Assembly (NCBI RefSeq): GCF_963924675.1
Contig: NC_089230.1
Location: 1,899,001 to 1,963,000 of the forward strand
Length of the DNA: 64,000 nucleotides
Source of the DNA: Phocoena phocoena
Taxonomy: Eukaryota > Chordata > Mammalia > Artiodactyla > Phocoenidae
Reading direction: 5' to 3'
Of the stretch, positions 9,469-21,392 are shown piece after piece. Position 1 is the stretch's first letter. Every line of letters starts with the position of its first letter. The notes below the pieces were generated by a model. The model was not told where the DNA came from. It did no database searches and saw only the letters and a program-made list of their open reading frames with translations. The translations under genes were made by a program, and so were the position numbers.

Positions 9469-11340
9469 AGTCTGTAAGAGACAAGAACAACAGTCTGGGA
9501 GAGGTCAGTCTCATCAGAATTCCAGGGGAACAGAGGGAATGACAGAGAAGCATAATTAAAGAATAAAAGCTGGGAATTTTCTAGAATGTGAGAAACAAGA
9601 GTCTTCAGATTAAAAGTGCTTTCAGACGTGGATCAGGATGAATGAGACTAAATCCACACCTGGACACAAAGTAGGGAAACCATAGGGTAAAAGGTCAAAG
9701 TGGAAATGTTACGAGTTACCTGGGAATGGACTGGAAACGGAGGGAAAAGAGTAGTATCGAAGAGCGGACCCAGAAAAATAGTCCCTGGTTTGGGGCAGCA
9801 AACCGTATCTGAGAACACTTCCAGTCACTTGCTCACTTCTCTATATTCTAAATGCCCTGTTTCAGTCGAACCATTTCCACACTTTTGCGTGCGTGGGTGA
9901 GTGATCTTCAGCAATACCACAAAGATGTAGGTGAGTGCACACGGTACGAAACACAGGCAACCTCTGCGTTAGGGCTGTGTGGTCGGATCAGAATTTCCTG
10001 GGGAGTTTTTCTTTGCAACTTCCTTGTTATAGAAGCATCTCAGTGATGCTCCAGCAGTTACCACAAGCCTGCTTCATGGACCCGCTGCCCTCTTCCCTCA
10101 TCCCCGGCTTACTTTAAAACAAAAAAACAGACATTGTGTTGTTTCATTAGTGTTTCAGATGTATCTTCAGAAGACTAGGACTATTAAAATATATATTCCC
10201 CTCCTGTTATTATACCTTGAAAACAAACAATAAGAGTCATCAACTGTCGACTCTGTTCTCGTTTCAGAGGGCTTTTTGAACCTATGTGTTTCCTCAGCCC
10301 AAAATCCCAGACACAGAACCAGCATGCGGAGCGAGTCCAGGAGTCTGTATATGTGAAGTCTCCCTAAGTGATTCTGAGAGTCAGGGCTGATAATCGCTGG
10401 CTCAGATGACTGTTTAGGTCCTTTCTGACCTTGAGACTATGACTTTTCCAATGTCACACATCTGCGGTCACACCTCTCCTTTCTCCTGGGTGAGGCTGGT
10501 TCCATTATATCACTGAACTAGCATGGAAGTCAATTTTATGCCTGTGATCAGAGGCGTTAGAATGAGAAAGCAGCTTTGGGGAAGGAGTCAGACCCCGCAG
10601 TGTGAGATGCATCCCTTCCACGAATCGTAGGACAGTGAGTGGGGTCCTTGTAGCTCTCGGAGGCTCAGTTTCTCAAGCAAACAATAAACTTCTTGACGGC
10701 AATGACCTGAACAGCCCACCTAACGGAGCCTTTAACAAGGTTTAAGTTAAAGTAAGGACGTGAATGTATTCTCCAAGTGTCCGTGGGTATTGAAATGTCT
10801 TCAGTTTAGGTTTGAATACTGGCACTGCAGGGGATAAAAAGGTACATGAGAAAAAGGAAAGTCCAGAAAAGCTTTTTTTTTTTTAATAGACTTGGATGGG
10901 AGTAAAACAGTACAGAAGTATTCATGCTTATGTATGTGGAAAAAAAGAAAGATCATTAAATATTAACTTTTTATGCATATTTTAATTATTAAAAGACACT
11001 GCATTAGAACTTCTATTTGCTCCGAATGTCGCAGTAAGCCTTGGCGGATTTCAAGCCATAGAATTAAAGAATTAACATTATCTGACTGTATTCTTGTTTG
11101 GGCTATGTGCTACAATTGTTTTCATTGCAACACTGAATTTGGTACGTTACGTACTGTAACATTTTAAACTTCTAGGTGTGGGGGAAACAGGTGCTCCTCT
11201 CTCCCCTCCTAAGTTACTAAGCCACCTTTCCAGCCGTTTTCCATCTGCAGGATTCACGGTGTCTTGCTGCCATTCCCTTCCCCCCTCCCCCCATCACGTG
11301 GCTGCTCTGAAGGCCTGGCTTAGGCGCGTGTCACTCTGAT
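9469..11340. other. Intergenic with possible hAT/MER5-like and MIR traces
   Basis: Mostly unique sequence. Segments near 9975-10060 (GGATCAGAATTTCCTGGGGAG) and 10260-10420 (CCCTAAGTGATTCTGAGAG) resemble MER5-type hAT non-autonomous elements. Near 10610-10720 there is a faint MIR-like stretch (GGCTCAGTTTCTC). These are too diverged to delimit. Confidence 0.35.
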
Positions 11341-11344
11341 CTTA

Positions 11345-11735
11345 GTGTTGTCCCTGACTCTTCCTCCTCTTTCATTTTCCATATCCTACTGGGCTCCCAT
11401 CCTAGCAGTTCTTTCTATGACTATATACCCTCCTATTGGGTTCTCTGCTGCATCCTCTCCTCAGTTCAAACTGTCCCCATCTTGCCAACACACTCTTCTG
11501 ACGATGTCTCTGTTCACCCTGAAAAAACCCTAGCATCCAAAGTGGCTCAGCCCAGTTCACTTTTTCAGCTCAGTTTCCTACTGTTTCACGTGTGCGTTCC
11601 AAGCAGATTGTCCCCCTCCCATCTGACGAGCACGCCTCTGCCCACTGCCTGCCAGCCTTGTTCATCTCCCTCCCTCCACTGGGAATGCCCCATTCAGACC
11701 CACCGGTTGAAATCCCAACCATCTCCCTTAGACGT
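11345..11735 (+). mobile_element. Possible L2 LINE fragment
   Basis: C/T-rich stretch with phrases like L2 3' regions, such as CTGGGAATGCCCCATTCAGACC and AAATCCCAACCATCTCC near its end. Heavily diverged; the assignment is tentative. Confidence 0.35.
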
Positions 11736-11749
11736 TAGCTCTGTGGACT

Positions 11750-12738
11750 GGTTTTGATTTCCCTCTCCGAAGCACACAGAATGTCACCTTGCACGTGTGA
11801 TGCCAGCTATGGCCACTTGACTTGTTTTGGTCAGTGAAATGGTATAGACGCAGATGGTGTATGCCTCCTCTGGGTGGAAGACCCAGTGAGTGACCACCCA
11901 GCCCCGTCTTCCCTGGCTGCAGTGACTGAGTCCCCGTAGGAGTGAAGGTGCCATAAAATCGATCAGCCGGTCTCAGCCCTGGCTGACCCTGCAGAGTCAC
12001 TGGGCCCCGCAGTGGGCCTTAAGCACTGAAATGTGGGGCCAGTGATTACTAGGGCACAGTGTGGCCTGTCTTCAGTACCGCCGACTTCCAGACCCAGGCC
12101 CACCCCCTCGCAGAAGTGCTCCCCGCTGACCACAACTGCAGGCCCCTCCTCCCGGTGGACCCGTGCAGGTGGTCTGTACCTCTGTTAGCAACCGTAACCC
12201 GGTGTGATGGAGACCACGGGCTCAGAGTCGCACAGACCCCTCTTTGAATGTCAAACTACCGTTGGCCACTAATGCCCAATTCTCTTTCTGAAACCCAGTT
12301 TTCTTGTCTAAATAATTGGCAGGATGCCTCAGAATTGTGAAAAATGAATGAACTACAATCCTGCAATCATATAGATGCAGTGTTCCGTAAATGGGAAACC
12401 TTTACATTGACATCGTTTTCTCTTCTTGGTATAGAAAACGCACTAACCTTAAAGTAATTTCAGAGAATCAGATTTTACTTTTATCTCTCTGTGATGTATA
12501 GAATAATTACAAGACTGCACAGATAAATTTTTCTGCCCAATATTTTCACCAGTTTGATTATTTTTTACCAGTTTGATTTTTTAAAAAATAAGGCACAGAT
12601 ATTGTTACATATTTATTTTTTAAGGTAGTTACCAAGACAAAACATAGCTATGTAAATAATTTGATTATATTATTACACAATAATATTCTCTTTTAAAAAT
12701 AAATTTTAGATTGAGTTTTCACAAGAAAAATCAACTTA
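11750..12738. other. Intergenic, nothing firmly recognised
   Basis: The first 200 bases (TTGGTCAGTGAAATGG and following) faintly recall an old mammalian LTR or DNA element, but I cannot assign it. The rest shifts from GC-moderate to AT-rich with no gene. Confidence 0.4.
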
Positions 12739-12753
12739 AAGAACCAATTATCA

Positions 12754-13100
12754 GGGCTTCCCTGGTTGCTGAGTGGTTAAGAATCACCTGCCAATGCAGG
12801 GGACACAGGTTCAAGCCCTGGTCCAGGAAGATCCCACATGCCATGGAGCAACCAAGCCCATGTGCCACAACTACTGAGCCTGCGCTCTAGAGCCCACGAG
12901 CCACAGCTACTGAGCCAGCGTGCCACAACTCCTGAAGCCCACGTGCCTAGAGCCCGTGCTCTGCAGCAAGAGAAGCCACCGCAATGAGAAGCCCACACAC
13001 CGCAACGAAGGGTAGCCCCCGCTCGCCACAACTAGAGAAAGCTCACCCGCAGCAATGAAGACCCAACACAGCCAAAAATAAACGAAATTGATTTACTAAA
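12754..13100 (+). mobile_element. CHR-1-like long SINE
   Basis: tRNA-Glu-type head (GGGCTTCCCTGGTTGCTGAG) with B-box-like GGTTCAAGCCCTGG, then the long CHR-1 body with repeated 'CACAACTACTGAGCC' and 'CTCTAGAGCCC' blocks, ending in an A-rich tail. An imperfect duplication AAGAACCAATTATCA (12739-12753) / AAGAAACCCAATTATCA (13101-13117) flanks it. More diverged than the CHR-2 copies, hence older. Confidence 0.93.
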
Positions 13101-13117
13101 AAGAAACCCAATTATCA

Positions 13118-14112
13118 GAAAAGATGAAAATCATAGACTGAAAATTTTTAGTTGTTCATGTAATGTGTCCAGTTTCCTTTGACCTGAGTATCTATTTTGA
13201 AAAGTATGACAATTTTTGGTTTCAAGGGTTTTTTGTTTGTTTAATGCAGACTTACTTAAATATCAAGGTCAAAATGAATAAATATAGAGTAACTCACATT
13301 TTAGATTAGATTGAAGCAATTTGTTGTTTAGATACGAAATTCTTTAAAATAATTATATATTAATACGTCCCGAGACCATGAGTTTTTCACTAGGCTAGTA
13401 GGAAGCCACAGCGTGGTCAGGAATATATTACTAACTAAACAGTATTAGGATTAGGTACTATGTAGTTTGAGTATTTCATGGTTGTAATTCCCATGAGAAG
13501 CTTAAGATATCATTAGCATCTTTTAAAACATTAATCTCAGCAGCTAGTTATGAGAGAATTTTCTATGATTCCCATTTGCACTGGGATTCCAGAAGCAAGA
13601 CTCTTTTGGTTTAATAACAAGAGTTTTTTCAAGAAGCACACAGTTTATTAATTTCCCACACAGTTATTAAATAAAGAAGACAGGATTACAGTTTGAGTTT
13701 CAATTTATAAATATAGTAAACTGGCAAGAGAGTAAAAAATAAACTTCTAGGGGGCTCTGTAGCCAAGAGTATATATATAACAAAATATCCAGCAGACATA
13801 TACCCAATTACAAGTAAGAGTTATGTTCTATCTAGAAACTATTTGTTAAAATATAGTAAATTCATGAAGAGATGCCCATTCAAAGACAAATGCCAAAAAA
13901 TTATTTTCTTTAGTTTAATAATTTGGTTTACTTGTTGCAAGGCAATTGTAAGGAGGGGCGAGGCAGGGTGAATTCCTGCTTTAAAAAGGTACATTCTAAG
14001 TACTTTCCAGTCTTGTACAATTCTCTACACAAACCTACACCGTCACAAGCAGCCCCTATTCTGAGGTCACGTAGACTGCAGGTTAACGCGAACGAATGTT
14101 AATATTTTAAGC
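13118..14112. other. AT-rich intergenic, nothing recognised
   Basis: Strongly AT-rich sequence without recognisable repeats or coding potential. Confidence 0.55.
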
Positions 14113-14300
14113 CAGCAGTTGGCAAACTGCAAGCCTGTGGGCCAGATTCAGCCTGCTTTCCGTTTTTGTATGACCCACGAACTAAGAATGCTTTCACATT
14201 TTTAAATGGTTAAGAAAAAATAAAAATGAGAGGTGACGTGAAACAAAATATTAATTCAGAAACCTAGATATATGGTATTAGCTAATAAAGAGATATTAAG
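14113..14300 (+). mobile_element. Diverged hAT-type DNA transposon fossil
   Basis: Begins CAGCAGTTGGCAAACTGC and continues GCCTGTGGGCCAGATTCAGCC and TTTTTGTATGACCC. This matches the 5' end of a common non-autonomous mammalian hAT element that starts CAGTGGTTGGCAAACT. The 3' end is not clear. Confidence 0.55.
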
Positions 14301-14539
14301 TTACGGAAGTAAAAGAGGAGGCAAGGGTTCACTTCTCATCAGATGGGACTTGATTTCTCTATACTTGCCTTGCTGAAACCAGGAAGACGTCAGATTCACA
14401 GCTGTTCTTGGAGGGCAGTGATAATTAGCCCAGAGAAAGTGTTCTAGTCCAAAATGAGATTCTCAGGGTTTTCTACTGGCAAACCAGGTGTCCAATATTT
14501 GGGGATATTTATAATTATAATGCATTCTGAAAGATCCAG

Positions 14540-16100
14540 CAACTGCTGACTACACCATTTATTGAAAAAACAAATCCTTCTACTGCTGTGCATGCTGCCA
14601 CCCTTGCCATAAGTCAGGTGTCCATATGTGTGAGTCTGTTTCTGAACTAGTTATTCTGTTTCTTTGGTCTTTGTGTCTATTGTTACACAAAAAAACTGCC
14701 TTAAATCTGAAAAAGACTATATATATATAAACACACACATATATATAACTGAATCACTGTGCTGTCCACCTGAAACTAACATGACATTGTAAATCCACTA
14801 TACTTCAATTTTTAAAGACTGCCTTAGTTACTGAAACTTTATGATAAATTTTGACATCTGGTAGACTAAGTGCTTCCACTGTGTTCTTTTTATTAGAAGC
14901 CATCTTGGCTCTTCTTGAGCCTTTGTGTTCCCAAGTAAATTTTAGAATCAACTGTCAATTACCACAAAAAAATCCAGCTGAGATTTTTATTGGGGTGGCA
15001 TTGAATTTATAGATTCATTTGAGTAAAACTGATATAATAAAAACATTTCTAATCCGTGTACATGGTATACCCCCCATTTAATTAGATCATCTTTACTTTT
15101 TCGCAAGGATGTTGTGTAGTTTCCCCTGTGTGGTTCTTGTTCAACTTTTTTTAGATTTAGTCCTAAATATTTGATATTTTTATGGTATTGTAAATGATAT
15201 GTTTCCAGCTGTTTTCCAGCTGTTCTATTGCTTGTACATAGAAATATATTTGATTTTTAAAATAGTGACTTGTGTTTAACAACTTTGCTAAGTTCATGTA
15301 TTCATTCTAATAATTTTTGTTTTCTACATGCACAATCATATATCCGCAAACAAGGGCAGCTTTGTTACTGCTTTTCCAACATGTATATTTTTATTCCACT
15401 GGCTAGAACTGATAGTTTAATGATCAATAGTGTTGGGGACACCAAACATTCTTGTTTACTTCCTAATCTCAGGTGGAAAAGTTTCAAAATTTCACTATTA
15501 AATATGTTTTAAAATTCTCTTTACCGTGATGGTGACGTTTCACTTTATTCGTACCTTCAAAAAATATCTGTTACTGTAATAATGAAATATAAGTTTATTC
15601 CTAGATGCTAAGAGATTTTCTTTTCAAATCATAAATGGATTAAATGATTTCACCTGGTTTTTCTTTATCAAGTCTATGATTACATAATTTTTCTTTTTAG
15701 AAAAAATAATGTTAATATGCTACTCCCAGGAATGAACCCCAAATTTTGTGACGTGTTATCCTTTTTATACTTTGTTATATTTGATTTGCTAATACTTTAT
15801 TTATAAATTTTAGATCCATATGCATGAGGAATTTTAGCCTATCACTTTAGTTTCTTATAATGTCCTTTTAGATTTTGAGGTCAAACTTACGTTAGTCTCA
15901 TAAAAATTACTTGGAAGTGTCCCCCTTTTTCTCTTTGATCTTCCCTACCCCTCTTCAAACATTTGCATTTAACTTAGGCCTGGAGTTCTGTTTTGGGATG
16001 GGGGGTGGCGGTGGGGAGTGGAGGTGGGGATGTTTTAAATTCAGATTTATGTGCTGCGATTTATCTGTTTCACTAATCCTTGCAAAGGGCTGAGTCTCAG
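14540..16100 (-). mobile_element. Old L1 ORF2 fragment, decayed
   Basis: Plus-strand phrases (CCATTTATTGAA, GTATTGTAAATGATATG, ACTTTGCTAAGTTCATG, TTCTCATAATGTCC-like stretches) match the complement of the L1 ORF2 reverse transcriptase to C-terminal region, so the element is on the minus strand. Many stops and indels; non-functional. A younger L1 3' end is inserted at about 14704-14817. Boundaries approximate. Confidence 0.75.
14704..14817 (+). mobile_element. Short L1 3' end inserted into an older L1
   Basis: Contains CACCTGAAACTAACATGACA and CACTATACTTCAATTTTTAA, the characteristic last ~60 bp of cetartiodactyl-type L1s, plus a short (TA)n/(CA)n stretch. ACTGCCTTA occurs on both sides (near 14694 and 14818), consistent with target-site duplication. 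Confidence 0.75.
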
Positions 16101-16234
16101 CTTTATTTATTACCATCAGTCATCTAAGAGGGACATGAATTCTGGGAAACGTTGAGCATCTGGTTGAGAACACGAAGAGACTCAAATTGTTGGAGTGGAA
16201 GATGGGCTTTATTGATATTTTTCAGGAAGTTCAG

Positions 16235-16570
16235 CAAATTTTTTTAAATACTTTATTGAAATATAATTCACATACCATAAAATTCACCTTTACAAGTGTG
16301 TAGTTCAGTGGGTTTTTGTATATATTCACAGAGCTGTGCGACCATCACCGCTAATATCAGAACATCCTTCAACCCCAAACCTATTGGCAGTCAGTCTTCA
16401 CTTTGCCTAACCCCACGACCCTAGTAAACCACAAATCTTTCTGTTTCTACTTTTATGCCTATTTTCGACATTTCATTTAAAAGGTATCATACAATATGCG
16501 GTCTTTTGTGACGGGCTTCTTTCACTTCACTTAGCATGTTTTCAAGGGTCATCCTGTTGTAGAACAACTT
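16235..16570 (-). mobile_element. Old L1 3'-region fragment
   Basis: TACTTTATTGAAATATAATTCACATACC followed by GTGTGTAGTTCAGTGGGTTTT and GCGACCATCACC: the well-known mammalian L1M untranslated-region sequence in antisense. A related copy is at 20465-20690. Confidence 0.75.
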
Positions 16571-17035
16571 TGTTTGAAAATGAAAAAACTTGCCATACAA
16601 ATCCTATAATATGATCCAAATGTAACCATTACTACTGCAGTATTAGACTTAGTTATCCCTGCCCAGTGTGCGTCATAAGGTGCTAATATTTATAATTAAT
16701 TTTATAGATTAACACATTCTCGCCTTAGTTCATTTTGCTGAAAGGAAAAAAAAAATCAAGTTGCAGGATAAGTTTGTACAATTAATATTTCTAAAATGCA
16801 TTCTTAGTCAATGAAAAAATCTTCCTAAATTATTAAATATAACTTAAAAATCGGCTAATGTATCTTGTATGATATAATTATTAAATTGAAAGCTTTAGTT
16901 AAAAATAGAGTATAACATATCTTGCTTTTCTGTACAAATTAAAAATGTAAAACGTCACAGCTAATCTGAGAAGCTTTAATTTGGAAACATTTATGTCTGA
17001 GGTTTCATGAGTTGTCAAGATTCTACTCAAGTCTA
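16571..17035. other. AT-rich intergenic, nothing recognised
   Basis: AT-rich filler between L1 fragments. No gene-like features. Confidence 0.5.
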
Positions 17036-17226
17036 GAAGAAAATATTTACAACACATACACCTGGGGAGGGGAGAAAATGAGGATTGCAGTGGATCACAG
17101 GGCAGTATCTTGACTGTGGTGATATTTTCATGGGTGTGTACATACGTGAAAACTAAAAAAATTATACTCTTTAAATATGTGCATCTTATTTTATGTTAAT
17201 TATACCTCAATAAAGCTGACAAAAAG
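17036..17226 (+). mobile_element. L1M 3' terminus
   Basis: Contains GACTGTGGTGATATTTTCATGG, CTTTAAATATGTGCA and TTAATTATACCTCAATAAAGCTG, the typical 3' end of old L1 subfamilies in sense orientation. Confidence 0.8.
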
Positions 17227-18125
17227 ATTCTGCACCATCTGAAAGCCAAATCATGTTATCTGTCTAGTAAATGTCATGCACTTGGTCAAAGTGGTTTCCT
17301 GTGTGGTTTTCACTTCCGGAAGTAGTTAGATTTAGGCAAAAATCTGGCCACTTCTTTCTTTCTGATCCTTTTTAAGACCACTTAATTTTGCCAATTTCGC
17401 TGCTTCTCTTTCTTTAATGGGCACATATAGCACAAACGTTTTAGAAGTAAATCAGTAGACAATATTGGGAATAAACCATACATTTCAATGGTATAAAATC
17501 TTTCTCTGTGTCTAGAAAAGAATTATAATCTTTAAATTTAAATACAATTTTTTTAAAAACTGTTTTCTGGTAAGAAATCCCTGCAGAAATGCACACATAA
17601 TAATGACTTAGAAAATGTGTTTATAGAGCAGAATAATTTTTTCAGTTGGGTTACCAAACTATCGAGAAATATAATATTATTGGCTTTACAAGAAAAAAAA
17701 TTGTGCGGCTTGCCCAAATTCAGGTGCCACACCACGTAGCATTAAAAATGGCCTGGTCTGAAGAGTCAAAGATTTAAGGGGACACAGAGGTCCCTGTTTT
17801 GCCTTGCTTTCCAAAGCTGGGACCAAACCCAGTAAGGATGTGCCCTGCCCCTGCTACAATTCTGATTCTCCTGCTGGTTTACTTTCTGTAATTCATGTTC
17901 TACATTTGAAAAATGCAGAATGGTAGTGCTAGGCCGTGAGGCCTGTTTAAAAGGATTGATGGTAATAGGTCTGTCATTGAAAAATCTACATACTCAAGGA
18001 GCTAGGTGGGAAATTCAAGAGTGTGTGGTAATAATGCCTTTTTGTACTAACGAACTGCTCTCTCATGTGGAAGGATGCTCTCCGGCTGTCTGATAGCTAT
18101 GACCTCAGGGATCAGACCCACTTGC
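17227..18125. other. Intergenic, nothing recognised
   Basis: AT-moderate sequence with no recognisable repeats or genes. Confidence 0.5.
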
Positions 18126-18127
18126 AC

Positions 18128-18220
18128 TGGGATCCCGATGCTTCGACTTAAGCTTTGTGACCCTGAGCAGGCTGGATGCCTCCTCCAGCGTTTAATTTAC
18201 AAATCTGTAATAACTGGAAG
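18128..18220 (+). mobile_element. MIR fragment
   Basis: CTTTGTGACCCTGAGCAGG ... TTTAATTTACAAATCTGTAAT corresponds to the central MIR core (tGTGACCTTGGGCAAG ... TCATCTGTAAAATG). Diverged. Confidence 0.55.
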
Positions 18221-20440
18221 AAGATTGCCCACAGTCAGGAGATGACTGTCCACGGGTCTCTTGTCAGCAGATGCACTGACAGCTTTTGTTACAACGATCT
18301 TTCCCAGGTTGGGAGTAAGGCAAACAGTCTGGGGAGGTGGAGTGTCTTCCTCCCTCTAATCTGCAAGGGGCAAGTTCATTCGCTGTTGTTTGTAATAGGG
18401 ATAATGTCTCCCTCTGGGGCAGGGGGCAGGTCGTTTGCAACCCCTCATAAAAGACTGGGGGTTCCTAGGCGTGGAATTGATCCACTGGGACACAAACCCG
18501 GGATGTGCTTCATCACCCGTGTGGGACTTGGGGGTCAAGGGGGACAGAGGTAGGCATGGAACTCATGCTGCCTGCTGTGCTGGGAGCAGTAGAGTCCTCT
18601 CTGGGCCGGGAGGCTTGTGTCTTCTGCCAGCATCCTTGGCACTGTGCCAGGCTACCCTGTCAGCTTGCACAGAGGGTGAAGGCTCGAACACTGCCTGTCG
18701 CTGACACCCACCTTCGGGTTATTGTGAGGATGGGAAGAGGCACCAGATCACCTTGGCAAATGCTAGTCTCTCAAAAATATGCTTCCTTCCTCTCTGACAC
18801 CAAGATTTGGTTTTGTTGACTGTAAATAGTTGTCAACTCATCATTGCTTTCTCTCAGGTTTCAGTCGGTACCTGTGATTAGATTCAAGTTCCACGTCCTA
18901 ATTATACCTATGAACAAACAGCGTTTTTCTCTCAGCTCAGGTCAGCTGTTCAGATGTCTCCAAGGACAGACTAAGGCTCTCGTGTTCAGGTGGTACCCGA
19001 GCATCTGGCGCAGGCTGCCTACTTTAAGTGTCATCCATCGCATGTGCACCTTATACGGTACAGCATGTTTGTAAGAAAACATGCAACCAAGGAACGTCCG
19101 CCGCGCATTAATTCTGTCCTATTGCGTTTTCTTATTGTACTTTACAGGAAATAGAAGGGTAGGCTATGAGTAGATTATAAAAAGGAAAATGAGAAATCAT
19201 TCTCACTGAGAGGTACCGGCTGCTTGCTCAGGCTTGCCGCAGTGTGACACGGGACGAACTGTGGAGCGCTCTCGGTGGTAAATTCTGCTGACAGCCTCAC
19301 AAACACTGTGGCGATCTCTTCTGTTTCTAGTTCCTAACTGAAGATCGGACAGACTCCTCTAACTTCTGTGGCCTCATCCGTGCCTGCTGGGCCTCTGCCC
19401 GTATTGGATATCGATCATATGCCACGCTACTACACCCACAAGAGTTACAACGTTTAGAAATTCTTTCCAGAGCTTCTCGTAGAACTTTCACAAGGAAATC
19501 GTGAAATATTAAACCACGTGAGTTAGCATTTCTTTGTCAAAACATTTTATTGCAACTTCTGTTTAAGGAAAGCATCCAAACCACCAAATTCTGCTTGTGT
19601 TTAGTTTCATTGAACGATGTCTTTATAAAGTGTTTCTGGAGAGTTTTCTTTCAAGACCCACTCCTGGAACATGTGCCCTTGGATGTGATTTGCAGTTCGT
19701 TGGAGAAGATTTGAGTTTCCTTTTTAGTCTGTGACACATTTCCACATCCAAATGCCTTATTTGCATTTATGATGTCTATGGCTGTAGCCGGGGATACGCA
19801 ATGCTAACACAGAACGTATCTGAGAGCCGCGGTTCAACATGCTGTCTGGGCGAGAATAGGCCGGAAGTGCCTGACAGAGGCAGCCTGGGGTCGGCCCGAC
19901 CCCTGCCCTGAGTCCAGACGCTGTGCATACATCGCTGTTTTCCCCTCACTCGGCTTGCACGTGTGTACCCTCCTCCACACAGACAGTCCCGCCACAGCCA
20001 CATCCCTGTGCTCTCACTGCTCCCATCCCAGCATTAGGCCCCGCGGCATCCACGTGAGGACTGGCTGTCTTATGGATGCTTTAGGAGTAGAATTCTATTA
20101 AGCTCAAGACCTGACCTAATGAGGGTCCTTGCAAACGTATCAACAGTGGAGGACGGGATGAAGCAGTTCATAATTCTGTGAATTCATACTTTCCGGCTAT
20201 CCTCCATCTGCCTTCCCTGGCACCTGCCCTGGGCCCCGGGAGGCTGACCTCTCCCCTGACTGAGTGTGACACTAGGGAACACAGGTTGGAGGCTGTGGGG
20301 GAAAAGAGGGCGTGGGGTCTCTCCTGCCCCTGCTACCTAGCTTTCTGCCACTCTCAGGGTCCAGCATCACTGGTCCCTCCCCTCCTGTCTGGGGGCAAGA
20401 GTTCCCCTGTTGCTTAGTTCTGAGATGTCTAGAAGCTTCA
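18221..20440. other. Intergenic, nothing recognised
   Basis: Mixed-composition unique sequence. Overlapping short frames over 18176-18820 lack any recognisable domain or splice structure. Confidence 0.5.
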
Positions 20441-20443
20441 CTC

Positions 20444-20464
20444 CATATATATATATATATATAC
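20444..20464. repeat. (AT)n microsatellite
   Basis: About nine to ten AT units at the edge of the adjacent L1 fragment. Confidence 0.85.
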
Positions 20465-20690
20465 ATGTGCTTTATTGAGGTATAATTCACGTGCCACGCG
20501 ATTCACCCGTTTAAAGTATACCATTCAATGGTTTGGGCTACATTCACAGAGTCGTGCAGCTGTCACCACCATCAATTTTAGAACAGTTGCATCAGCCCAG
20601 AAGAAACCCGGCACCCGCCAGCAGTCACCGCCCCAGCCCCCGGCCCCCGGGCCTCTGGCCTTAGGTAAGCACTGATCCGCTCTCTGCCTC
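20465..20690 (-). mobile_element. Old L1 3'-region fragment
   Basis: TGCTTTATTGAGGTATAATTCACG, CCATTCAATGGTTT and GCAGCTGTCACCACC match the same L1M region as 16235-16570, antisense. Confidence 0.75.
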
Positions 20691-21185
20691 TGTAGATGCC
20701 CACACTGGACATGTCACAGAAAAGGACTCCTCCAACTTTTCCCCCTCCCTCTGTGTTCCCATAACCCTGCCCACATCTGTATAAATAGTCCCTCCATAAA
20801 ACTCTCTTCTGTTAAACCCTTTGCAGCGTGCCACCTTTTGGACCAGGACCCCACTGGTTCGGGCCTGCTCGCCAATTTGGAGAAATTGAGTTCCCAGCTC
20901 TGGCCGTCAGAGGTGGGTGATGCCCTTAATAAAGCAGAAGCAGAAGCCCTCTGGGTTAGAGTCGCTTTGATCTGCCACAAGATGCCCGCCAGGCAGGGAG
21001 ATAATGACACTGCTGCTCAGGAAAGTGTGCAGCCACATGGCTCCATCCCAGAGCCCCCGCCTGCAGAGGCCAAGCTCAGGGCCCTGGAAAGCCTGGAAGC
21101 TCCCCAGGTTTCCTTTGCTCCTTGAAAAGTGCGAAGACGCCCAGCACCTGGTCCCTGTCACTCTCCCAGCACCTTTTATTTTATT
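20691..21185. other. Intergenic, nothing recognised
   Basis: GC-moderate sequence. The open frames here are short and unfamiliar. Confidence 0.5.
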
Positions 21186-21392
21186 TAATTTATTTATTGT
21201 GCTCTACGCGGGCCTCTCACTGTTGTGGCCTCTCCCGTTGCAGAGCACAAGCTCCGGACGCGCAGGCTCAGCGGCCATGGCTCACGGACCCAGCCGCTCC
21301 GCGGCATGTGGGATCTTCCCGGACCGGGGCACGAACCCGCGTCCCCCGCATCGGCGGGCGGACTCTCAACCACTGCGCCACCAGGGAAGCCC
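21186..21392 (-). mobile_element. CHR-2-like SINE
   Basis: Reverse complement of the CHR-2 SINE: A/T-rich tail complement (TTTATTTAATTTATTTATTG), CTACGCGGGCCTCTCACTG, body, and the head ending CCACCAGGGAAGCCC. Possible imperfect duplication GCACCTTTTATT / GCGCCTTTTAGT. Confidence 0.93.

Noticed and set aside
15270..15512. Frame of 80 codons on the plus strand
   Set aside because: Antisense of a decayed L1 ORF2; no independent coding evidence.
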